Shown piece after piece: positions 12,706-23,200 of a DNA stretch of 64,000 bases. Below the pieces are notes generated by a model. The model saw nothing but the letters and a program-made list of their open reading frames with translations. It searched no databases and had not been told where the DNA came from. Position 1 is the stretch's first letter. Each line of letters opens with the position of its first letter. The position numbers and the translations under genes were made by a program. Where the stretch lies: the NCBI GenBank assembly GCA_963995525.1, contig OZ023205.1, forward strand, positions 61,530,104 through 61,594,103, in the 5' to 3' direction. The DNA is from Escarpia spicata (Eukaryota > Annelida > Polychaeta > Sabellida > Siboglinidae).

Positions 12706-13404
12706 TGCGAATATTTCTACAGAAATTCAAACCAGTATGTTGAAACCTATCATTTGCTGAGAATGCACCCCGCCACCATTCCTTACACTACAAGAAGACG
12801 AATGTTTCAGATATTAAACCGTATGATTGTACTACGAGCACTATGCCTTTAAAATTACAATAGATACCAATGAACTTTTTGATATATGTAAAGACTATTC
12901 TGTTACATGTGTTGTGTGTGTGTCATTCCGCTTACCAAAATATAATTCCGTTTCTAGTGTTGTTTGCTTAAAATATGAAAATGCTGACCACTTAGATTCT
13001 CAACAGCTGAAGCAGTTGTTGATGGCAATATATGTAGATACCTTGATGTTACCTCGTGTTACTTTATTTCAATATGAGTCGGGTACAAAACACACGTGGC
13101 TTGAAACACCAGCCATTGATATCGAGTTGATGACAACGGCTAGAGACAGAATTGCCCGGAGTGCCATGGCAACAATCCACTGTACAGGGAGTTTTACTTA
13201 TGTCCCTGTTTTGTCAAGCAATACTGTCAGTTTATTCTCAGTATTGTTGGATTTTGAACAATGACGTTCATGATTATACTTGTTTTTACAATCTTGCGCT
13301 GGTTACTTCTACCTACATTACAGGTGTGCTGTTTTCACCGAAAACGGGTTAGCTTCGATTTAAAAAAAAGAAAACGGTGTTAATATTTTTTTACAACCAG
13401 CAGT

Positions 13405-13410
13405 AATAAA
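13405..13410 (+). terminator. Candidate poly(A) signal of the LU-protein gene
   Basis: AATAAA lies about 960 bp after the stop codon and is the first canonical hexamer I found downstream. The distance is long, so another signal may be used. Confidence 0.35.
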
Positions 13411-13773
13411 CATATTACATAGGTTTCCTACAAGTTGACGTCACCGTGAATATGCGACTTTCTGCATTTTGAAAATGTGCTTACCAGCATGCATTGCACG
13501 TATTATAATGTTGTTTTATATGCAAATGTGTAATTATTAACTGGTATTGTGGATATTAATTAAACATAAGTATATGTGCATGTATTCATCTGATTGATTT
13601 ATTTCCGTGGTATTTTGAAGGCCTACTATTTTTAAAGCCATTGTTTAAGAACAACACGCATACACTTATATACTTCGGCATATCTTTACTAGATACTTAT
13701 TATTGGAGAATACGCATCTAAGATAACCTGTTTACGTGCTTAGTGTTTGGTACGTTAATCTAACGTGATAGAG

Positions 13774-14451
13774 TGTTACAACATATTTGAAATGTAATAC
13801 AATTTTAAACATGTTTTATAAAGACGACTGGTTTATGGGGTCAGCACACTGTCAGTTTTCCCATTGGCGACCATGTTAATGTTTTGTGTGATTATAAGAA
13901 AATGTGACCTATAAAGTTTCTTAAACTTCTCACCTGCTGTTATTATCATCTCATTGACATGCTGGTCGAGTTTAGTCAAAATCTAATATCTCTAGCTCTT
14001 GCAAAATGCCTGTATGTATGACACCCGTCAATATTTACAAATGGATGCAGGCAGTAATCCGGCTACAGTGTCAACTAGCCAAATTGCTGCCAGATACCCT
14101 TCCGCTTAGTAAAATCAGCTAAAAAGACACCATTTTACTGTCAACAGCTTCAACAATCACATCTAGAAATCTGACTACTCAAGTGCACTTATGTCAGAGC
14201 AAGTGAATATTATAGTCATTTCTCAAAAATATACTGCACTTTTTTTCGTCTGTAATCAAGCAGGAAGTCCAACAGTGTGCTGACCCCTTATTTGAACATC
14301 TCCATGCAGACCCGCTACACGAGGCTAGGTCAAGGACTGCTAAAATCACGTGATGGTGTCACCTGTCTAAACTATGTCAAGTTAGTGGGAACATAGAAAT
14401 ACAGTAGCGCTACCTAGCGATTATACTAAATTTAAATGACATATCGCCACA
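13774..14451 (-). repeat. Left (3') LTR, interrupted by a MITE
   Basis: Positions 13812-13836 plus 14292-14451 match 18741-18923 with only two substitutions and one 2-bp indel. The outer 38 bp (13774-13811) match poorly but start TGTTAC, against TGTAAC in the other LTR. The true left edge is therefore either 13774 or 13812. Confidence 0.8.
13837..14287. mobile_element. 451-bp MITE nested in the left LTR
   Basis: The ends are perfect 16-bp inverted repeats, GGGGTCAGCACACTGT and its complement. TTAT occurs on both sides (13833-13836 and 14288-14291) but only once in the intact LTR at 18741-18923, so the 4-bp target duplication is proven by the uninterrupted copy. It has no coding capacity. The superfamily is not assigned. 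Confidence 0.9.
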
Positions 14452-14462
14452 TCTCCTTTCTC
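14452..14462 (-). promoter_or_regulatory. Polypurine tract of the LTR element
   Basis: On the minus strand GAGAAAGGAGA directly abuts the 3' LTR, where plus-strand DNA synthesis of an LTR element is primed. Confidence 0.7.
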
Positions 14463-14583
14463 AACAATGTACGCATATACTAGACATTAGGTAAGTGTCC
14501 TTGTACTTGCTATACTTGCTACAGTCCGTAAGGTGTAATACATGGTATAAAATGTATAACACCTACAGTTCGTAGTCTACTTG

Positions 14584-16868
14584 TCACTTGGGGTTAACTC
14601 TATCTCGGGTAGATCTTCGTAGCATCGGTATAGGTGGAGTTGGTTGGTTGGGTGTCCCTGGGCCGTCTCGGATGGGACGTCGTGGTGCCGGCACGTGTCG
14701 TGGCGGCGTGCTGTATGACTCCGGACCGCAGTGTACGTCAGCTGGTTCGGTCGTCTGGTTTCGCTGAAGTGGATCGTCCTGATGCGTCGACTTGATGTCA
14801 TCAATAGCCGTGTCCATGTTTGGCAGTTCAGCTGTCGACCGCAGTTGACGACGGTTGCGACGGTAGCGCGCGCCGTTCACCTCAACCTCGTAGGATCTGT
14901 GTCCCAACACACGGCGACAAAGCCACTGTGACCAGCGTCGATCACCTGGCAACCTCATTCGGATGTTGTCACCAGCGTGTTGCTCCGTGAGCTTCTTCGT
15001 GCCTCGGTTGTAGTGTTTTGTCTGAGCTTCCTTCTGTGAGGCCAGCTTCTCTTCTGTTGTAGGTGGTATCGCTGGGCGTAATAGCTCCTCAGTTGTCGGC
15101 AGGAGGGTCCTTGTACGCCTTCCCATCAGCCGTTGTACCGGCGATGTTCCGATATACTCGCTCGGGGTGTTCCTCCAGTCTAGCAACGCTAGCAGTGGGT
15201 CTTTGTGGTCTTCTCGTGCTTTCTTAAAGAGTGCTTTACACGTCTTCACTGCGTTTTCTGCTTTGCCGTTCGATTGTGGAAACCTCGGGCTAGAAGTGAT
15301 GTACTTGATCTTCCATAGTTTCACAAATTCCTTGAAGTCTTCACTTGCGAATTCCTGCATCTGGACACATAGTCTCTGACGTCAGCACTCATCCCCGGCC
15401 AGTACAGCACTTCTCTGGCTCGTCGAACGCATCCTCCCGTTCCAATGTGGCTGCTGTGTATCTGCTGCAGCATATCCTTTCTCAGTGACCTCGGAACGAC
15501 CAGCTGCTCGCCTCGGAACACTAGTCCTTCGGCTTCAACCAGGCTGCTGCGCTCGTCATAATATGGCGATGCTGCTTGCGGACATTCTCTTCTCGCAGGC
15601 CATCCCTTGATCAGCGCCTGGGTTTCTTCGTCTGCGGCCACTTTCTCCCTGAACTCGTCTCCTTTCGTCTTGGTTACCGAGATGTTCTCGTGGCTCACTA
15701 ATTCTAGTGCGCGAATCTCACAGTTCTCATGCTGGCCGCCCTCTGTTGTGTCTCTGTAGGCGCGGCTGAGCGTGTCGGCGATATACATTAGTGGACCTCG
15801 CTTGTACTGTACGTCTAGGTTGTACTTCTGTAGAGCGAGACACATGCGCTGTAGCCTCTTCGGTGACTTGTGAATCTCTTTCTTGAATACTGTCTTCAGC
15901 GGTTCGTGATCTGATTCAATGGTGACCACGTCTCGCCCATAGATGTACTGATCGAACTTGTCACACGACCACACGATTGCTAAAAGTTCTTTCTCTATTT
16001 GGGCATAACGTGTCTCTGTGTCGGTCAGAGCCCGCGAAGCGTACGAGACTGGCTGTCCGTTTTGCATTAACACGGCTCCCAGACCACGTTCGCTCGAATC
16101 ACACTGGATCGTGACCGGTTGCTTGACGTCATAGTAGCGCAATACTGGTGCTTTGGTGACAAGCTGCTTAATGGCATCCATCGCTGCCGTGTGCGAGTTT
16201 GTCCAGTTGAACTCTGCGTCTTTGTCATCAAGTCTCCTCAGAGGTTCAGTCATCTCCGAGAGTCGTGGCAGGTACTTAGACAAGTAGTTCACCATGCCTA
16301 GAAATCTCTTCAGAGCGGTCACATCGCCTGGCTCCGGCATCTCTCTGATTGCCGATATCTTCGTTGGATCGGGCGTCAGTATGTGACCCATGAAGAGGAC
16401 GCTTGCTTGTCCTCGCTTCACTTTGCTGCGGTTCAGCTTCAGCTTCCATGCTCGGCACTTCTCGAAGAATGCGCGCTCATTGTCTTCTAGACTCTTATTT
16501 ACCTCTTGCTCCGTCTTGCCGAATCCCGCTATTAGAAAATTGTCTGCGATGACCTCTATTCCGTCGTCTTCAACGAATTCGTGCATCGTTCTCTGCCAGA
16601 CTTCCGGCGCTGAGCTTATTCCGAAGGGCATGCGTGTTCAACGAAACCTTCCAAAGGGCGTGTTGAAAGTCGTTTTGAAGCTCGACTCCTTGTCCAGACG
16701 CTTCTGCCAGAATCCCTCCTTGGCATCGAATACGCTGAACTTCTTTGCATCAGTCAGACGTGTCGCGACTTCCTCGATCGTCGGCATTTGGTAGTGCTCG
16801 CGACAGATCGCTCGGTTTAAGTCTCTTGGGTCGATACAGATCCTCAACTTATCATGCTCGACACCCAA
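14584..16868 (-). pseudogene. pol pseudogene: RT, RNase H, truncated integrase
   Basis: On the minus strand the RT begins after a frame break near 16850 with RICIDPRDLN, then FSVFDAKEGFWQ and TFNTPFGRFR. An in-frame TGA (16632-16634) replaces the Trp before TRMPFGISSAPEVWQ. The active-site motif reads ADN instead of the usual ADD/DD, so a catalytic Asp is lost. RNase H follows (IQCDSSERGLGAVL, ESDHEPL). The integrase zinc finger starts (HSSHIGTGG...SRC) but breaks at about 15365. The next frame resumes at QEFASEDF and SNGKAENAV, so the second zinc-binding Cys and most of the catalytic core are deleted. The C-terminal tail runs to 14584. Confidence 0.88.
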
Positions 16869-18439
16869 GCTGTAGGCTCGATGACTGGCTTGATGATTCC
16901 TCGCTGCACCATCTCATCAAGTTTCTCCTTGATTCTCGCTCTCAACGGCACTGGCACACGACGAGGTGGGTGTATGACGCGTGCAACACTCTCGTCTGTG
17001 ACGATGTGGTATTCGCCAGGCAGCTCGCCCAGACCTTCAAAGACATCTTTAAACTCTGTGAGTAGATCGTCTTTTTCTTTCACTGCCGCTCGCACCGCTT
17101 TCCTCAGCGATGATCGTGGGGCTGGATGTGGACTGTCACTGTAGCCTGACGACACGCGCGTTCCTAACGTGTCGCTCACTGCGTGCACGTTTCTGTCGCT
17201 GTCGTTGATCGTCACGAAACCCATCTCTGTGCAGGTCTTCAATGACAACAGTGGCATAAAGTCATCGTTCGTGATGTTGAAGGTCAAATTGCTTTGTTTG
17301 CCTTGTCGCCATACCGGAAGTGTCACCCAACCAAGTATCTGGTACTTTTCTCCAGTGTACGTCCTGATGTACTTGTGGGTACAGTGTTGCAGCGTCTTCA
17401 TTTGGCGGTCCCTTGTTGCTCTGCAGTACGTCTCTTGTGGAAGCACGTTGCATTCTGCTCCAGTGTCCATTTGGAACAGAACCCGGCTACTTGGTCTCGG
17501 AGATCCAACTTCTACTGTGATGACTGCCTTCGACGCTCTGTCTTCAACAAGACCGACGAAGAAGATTTCCTTTATCGTGCGGACGGTTGACGCCGTCGCC
17601 CTGCTCTTGAGCTGGAAATGGTTCTTCTTTCCGCACTTACGGCACGTTTGGCCGTATGCGGAGCACTCTCTTTTAGCATGGCGGCGTCCACAGTACTTGC
17701 AGTCTTGTTGATGTTGCTCCGTTGGTGCTCTTGGCTTCGGTGTGGTGAACCTTTGCTGTGTGCGGTTGTGTGGTGTGCTGGCTGCTTGTCGCGTCTGCCG
17801 TTTCCTGACGAAGCTGACATCCTGTGTGGCACCGTGCATAACCTGCAGCTGAGCACTCGTTTGCTCGGCTGCCTTGCAGATGTCGATGGCTTTCTCCAGG
17901 GTAAGATCATTCATGCGCAACAGCCGCTCACGCATCTTGTCGTCACGCAAACCCAACACGAGCCGATCGCGGATGATCTCGTCTGGTGTAATGTCTTCAT
18001 GTGCACAGTTCTTCGCGATGGTTCGTAGATCCGTGACGTAAGCTGATATCGTTTCGTCGACCGCCTGGTTCCGGTTGTTAAACCGATACCGTTCGTAGAT
18101 CACTTGTGTGCGTGGCTCACAATATCTATCAAACTGCGCTAGCACATCGGTTACACACTGTTCATTTTGACTGTCCACCCAAGTGAATGTGTCATACACT
18201 TTCGCCGCATCCTCTCCTATCACAGACAGAAGTGTGGCGACGCGAATTAAGCCTTCTTGCTTATATATGCCAGTAGCTATTTCATAGCGCTGCCATATTT
18301 TACGCCATAGCTTCCAGTTTGTGGCCAGATTATTGTCCATAATCAATGGTCGCGGGGGTGGTATGTTTGCGGGGGGTATCAACATCGCCGTTGCACTTGC
18401 CCCACACCCGGTAGTGTCGGCTGTGTTTGACTCGGCCAT
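16844..18439 (-). pseudogene. gag-protease of the LTR element (frame continuing into RT start)
   Basis: One minus-strand open frame gives a Pro-rich N-terminus and a capsid-like region (WKLWRKIWQRYEIATG). A first CCHC knuckle follows (CKYCGRRHAKREC). A second knuckle (CRKCGKKNH) has lost its last Cys. A retroviral-type aspartic protease active site (DTGAECNVLP) and the first RT residues (IKPVIEPTAWVSSM) come next. The frame then breaks near 16850. I take the Met at 18439 as the start because it opens the usual gag N-terminus. The open frame itself extends to 18496. Confidence 0.85.
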
Positions 18440-18682
18440 GCTGTACAATCTGTGTTGTAGTAGAGTCAAAAGGTCACGTACCTTTAGTTGTCGCACGAGT
18501 CACAACAACGCTCGACAAGCCTACCGCGATGTCTGCACTGCGCTGTCAGTTGGCGCTGTCAGTCGGCGTGGTGTCACAGTTACGGCGAAAATGTTCAAAG
18601 TTCACTTTTGCAAGCTGCGTGCTTCAATGCAAAGTTCGTCAATAACACATGCTGATCCTGGTTCGTTAACCGACGATATGAC

Positions 18683-18698
18683 GGGACATCTGACACCA
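18683..18698 (-). promoter_or_regulatory. Candidate primer-binding site of the LTR element
   Basis: On the minus strand TGGTGTCAGATGTCCC follows directly after ...CGTTACA. This is the TGG-starting position expected right behind a 5' LTR. It supports extending the 5' LTR to 18699. The tRNA is not identified. Confidence 0.5.
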
Positions 18699-18923
18699 TG
18701 TAACGTTTTGTTGTTATAACGTAAAGTAATTTCGGACGCATGTTTTATAAAGACGACTGGTTTATTTGAACATCTCCATGCAGACCCGCTACACGAGGCT
18801 AGGTCAAGGACTGCTAAAATCACGTGATGGTGTCACCTGTCTAAACGATGCCAAGTTAGTGGGAACATAGAAATACAGTAGCGCTACCTAGCGATTATAC
18901 TAAATTTAAATGACATCGCCACA
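18699..18923 (-). repeat. Right (5') LTR
   Basis: This is the uninterrupted LTR copy. The high-identity part is 18741-18923. The 42 bp to 18699 are included because they bring the LTR end against the primer-binding-like site. The forward strand begins TG and ends CA. Confidence 0.75.
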
Positions 18924-19632
18924 ATATAGTGTTCCTAAAACAATATAAACATAAGTTTAACACGAATTGTACAACCTGTCACGCCGACGTGGAAATGTAT
19001 CGAAAAATTGCGCTCAAGCGAATATGTCTTCAACGAATAAAGTTCTTTCCTTAAGCTTTAGTGTTTTGAAATACATCGCCCCGTGGTAGACCAGAAGCCA
19101 CTGGTCTAACGCATCCTCGCAAACCAGGGCTGTTTGTTGTATGCTGGTTGGCACCGACATAATCAGCAGCAGCGACCCCTGGCGCGCGAAGATGGTCTAA
19201 AGCAGCGATTAAATATAAAAAGATTAAAATATAGAAAGAGGCGACCGGAACTCGGCGACTGGGGGGAAATGTACACTTACAATGCCCCACAATTAGCGTA
19301 TTGATATATAGGTACGTGCTGCAGTTTACTCTGACGTCACGCTGGCCTTTGCACCCTCGGGGCCCACACGTATCAGCCACAAATCATGCACATACATATA
19401 TGTATATCATACACACAATCAGTCTCGCGGCATTCCGTAAACGTAGTCGGTCTACAACTGTGCCGCGCGCGGCTGTATCTATAGAGTTCGACACGGTTCA
19501 ATGCTCTACTGTAACCACTCGTTTCCCAGTTACTCCACAGTTCACGATCAGACGGTTTAGTATTTCACCCTTCCTGTTGGTGGACCGTTGCTTTCCCCGT
19601 GCTCATCGTTCTTAGTTACACGCCGAGTGACC
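18924..19632. other. Upstream region of the OTU-Death gene
   Basis: No exon or repeat is recognised. The sequence just before the ATG at 19633 probably holds the promoter and 5' leader. I see no convincing TATA box. Confidence 0.4.
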
Positions 19633-20125
19633 ATGGCAGACTACGGTGAATATTCGTATGCCTACCCAGAGCCAGAGGTAAGTGTGAAGGCCTTACGACG
19701 GGGATGTAACGCCATTACCCTGCATTGAACGTTTACTTCCGCAGAGGAATTTCTAGCAGCTGACGTTGGCTGATCGAGCAGCTTAAATGAAACGAAACGA
19801 GTTGGGATTACATTGGAATAACATACACAAACACACACACACATCTGAATGTCGCACTGAATTAGGTGGATGGTTCACGCATTGCCAACATTGTAGTTAA
19901 TTTCACTTATTAAAACGTTGAATTTTGGTCGACAGTGGCTGAGTTCAACGTAGTAAACACAATGCTCACTGAGGCGTGACGGAGGTAAAGGCTTCGAGTG
20001 GCACGGATTAATAACCACACGGCGTGGTTATACTAATAACTCAACTATGACAGACATATAAACATTTACTACCGGAGGGCGAATGGTTGCGTATGGTTAT
20101 GCAGTTTTAAGCGAACATGTCTGCG

Positions 20126-20217
<92 letters not shown>

Positions 20218-23200
20218 ACACCACACACACATACACACACCGAGACACACATACACACACCGAGACACACACACACACACCGCACACACACACCACACAC
20301 ACAGACACACACCACACCGAGAAACACACACACACACCACGCACACACACGCACCCACCACACACACACACACACATACATACACACACCGAGACACACA
20401 CCGCACACCACGCACACACACACCACACACACACCGAGACACACACACACCACATACACACCACACACACACACCACACCGAGACACACACACACACACA
20501 TACCACACCGACACACACCGACACACACACACCACACACACCACAAACCACACCACACAGACACACCACACACACACACCACACACACACACACCACATA
20601 CACACACAACACACACAACACACACAACTCAACTCAATGGGCATGTTCTGTCTTACTTGGGGACCTCAAACCAAACCCTAACAATAAAAGCCTAACATAA
20701 ACTATCGTCTTGTGCAACTATTACCTATTACCTTAAAATTAACACCAAACCTGATTCCCGACTCAAACGGTTACCCAGCTAATTCAAGTAATAACCCCGA
20801 AACAAAAACGATTATCCGAAAATAAATCAGTATCAAAAACAAATCTAAATAAAATAATATCACGGTATCCAGTCCTTAGGAATGCTTAAAGCATTTGACA
20901 CTTCACCCTGCCAGTCCTGTTTGCTCCAACACTAATTTGACTTCCATATTGTAATATGAACCATTTATCTATCACTTGGACTTGTCCATGGTTACGCGAT
21001 CAAGAAGCAGTACGTTGTAAACGAGTGTCCTAATCTAACCAGCTAAATTTAGAATATTGAATACAAGCGTGGAGGCCATATTGCAAGAAACACAAGCGTG
21101 GAGGCCATATTGCAAGAAACACATAGATATGCTAGAAAGAGTACAGAGAAGAGCGACTAAAATGATACCAAAACTGAGAGATCTTAGGGTACGTAATACG
21201 CCTAAAAGAATGTGGGTTGACAACACTAGTGAACAGGAGATTGAGAAGAGATCAGATAGAGGTCTTTAGACTATTGAATGGTTATGAAAATATTGATAGA
21301 AATATGTTTTTGTCAGTTAAGAAAGATAGGACTAGGGGACACGAAGTTACACTAGTTCTCATTTTTACAAAGGACTGTAAATTATTAGGGGGTGCTAGTA
21401 GCGTGAATATGTTTAAAAATAAAATTGACACGTACCTTTGAAGTGCGCGATACACATAAAAAAAGGGTTGGACTCTCTTTGTCCACCTAGGGGAAAGTCC
21501 CCAAAGCGCACCGCCTAAGCATTATCTGCTATTATTTTGAAATGTATTTGTCACAAAATCGACGCGGGTTATATATACAGTAAACGTCATAAATGTTAAA
21601 AAAGAAAACAATATTGCATAAAGTAAAAATAAAAAAACGGGGCGCTTTGTGGACGCGTACCCCCAAAGCGCCCCACCGCCTCTCCCCAAATGCTGTCAAT
21701 CGCATAGGCAATCCAACTAAAATGTAGACTAGGCTAAACGTTTATTGTTGTATGCGGGTGAAAACAATTACAGATGACATTACGGAGAGGTAATTACTAA
21801 TTACTATTAGGCCTATAGTCTCGCCACCATTGACTCGTTGTTGATTGTTAACCTACACTGATAGTCTACAGTCAACCATTCTGCGTCTACTGCATGCAAA
21901 GGTCACATGCGGATTTCTCGTTTCCACACTTTTCATGGTACCATTGGCGGCACAATGAACATTGCAGCCAATCTTCGGTTGGTGGCGTGGCATAGAGCTC
22001 ACTGCAATAGATGCACCTGTATTCTTCATTCGTAGGGGTCGCACCAACATTACGCACGTGCTTGACAGTGGTTCGTTCTTTGCCCTTGTGCAGTTCGCGC
22101 TTGCTGGATTTCTTGCATGTCTGCTTATTGGCTTGCCTCTCAAGCTTCTCGATCAGTTGCTGATGCTTTTCTCGCAGATTATCCTTGTATGGCGATGACG
22201 TGAGATGTTCTGCAGACTGGGAGCGTCGTTTACCCAGCCGGGGCCCTGCCTTGGGGAGTGGTGATATGCCGTAAATGAACGTGTTTATAGGCGTCATTGG
22301 TGTAGTGCGGCCAGTCGATGTGGCGGCAACTGCGTCAGGCAGCATCGCGCGTTCGTTGGCAGGCGTCGATTTGACCGCATCGACAAAGTGATTCAACCAC
22401 TGCACGAAGACTTTGCTGTCTGTCCAGCCACTGTCTGTCACCACTCCCATTGTACCAGGTTGACAGCCAACGAGCAAGTGCTCGTTCATTTTCTTCCTCG
22501 GGTAGATCATAAATGGTGCGAGATAACGCCCACTTGCACTCATGCTGCATATGATAGTGACCGTTTTCCCTTTTCGCCACTCGTCACTTTTCCAACCTGT
22601 TTCTGACCCTTTTTCGCGACGATTCTCCCAGGTTTGTGCACAACCGTTAAGCCGCTCTCGTCCATGTTCCAGATTCTGTCACTATCTATTGGCCCAATGT
22701 TCTCAAGAAGCGACCTCCATATCTCGAACAAAATTATCGACTTGTGCCTTATTGAATCCCACTGCCCGATTTATACTCGATTTATATTCCCTAATAGAGA
22801 GTGTTCCGTTTCTGGCAAGAAATCCAGCTAGCCAGTGTCGACCAGCCATCTTTTTGGTTTGATCAAAGGGGTGTGCGACGCCTTTGTACTCAGCCACTTG
22901 GAAGGCCATTTGTCGGAGTTCGGTAGTTTTTAACCCGTAGAACCTTTGCTGCATGTCCATTGCATTGTTGGCGATAATATCTTCAATGTCGGTGTCTAGG
23001 ATCTGGCGAAGTCTCCCTAGACGTAGCCGACCTGGCGCTCGAACCTGTAGGACAGAGCTGAATTTGTATGGATAACTTCACATAAGCATTTTTATAAAGT
23101 TTGAAACAACACAGTAATACGGTAGTACCACACCATGGCAATTGAAATTAAGCTGTGTGGTGTTTTTTTATTATAAATTACTTGTAATATTATTCGAACG

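Larger units (their letters stand above)
13774..18923 (-). mobile_element. Decayed Ty3/gypsy-type LTR retrotransposon
   Basis: Direct repeats at both ends flank a minus-strand gag-pol. The order gag, protease, RT, RNase H, integrase is that of Ty3/gypsy elements and resembles the K02A2.6/Mag-like lineage, with no chromodomain. A primer-binding-like site and a polypurine tract sit at the correct ends. The element is dead: frameshift, nonsense codon, altered RT active site and deleted integrase core. The left (3') LTR has itself been hit by a MITE. I see no perfect target duplication. Confidence 0.9.

Noticed and set aside
17169..18028. Plus-strand frames of 136-180 codons over the LTR element
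   Set aside because: Shadows of the minus-strand gag-protease, which has clear motifs.
13774..18923. A perfect 5-bp target duplication around the LTR element
   Set aside because: The flanks (ATAGAG on the left, ATATAG on the right) are only similar, not identical at the expected spacing.
20069..20700. Open frames of 170-205 codons on both strands
   Set aside because: Pure CA/TG repeat translation (His-Thr or Cys-Val).
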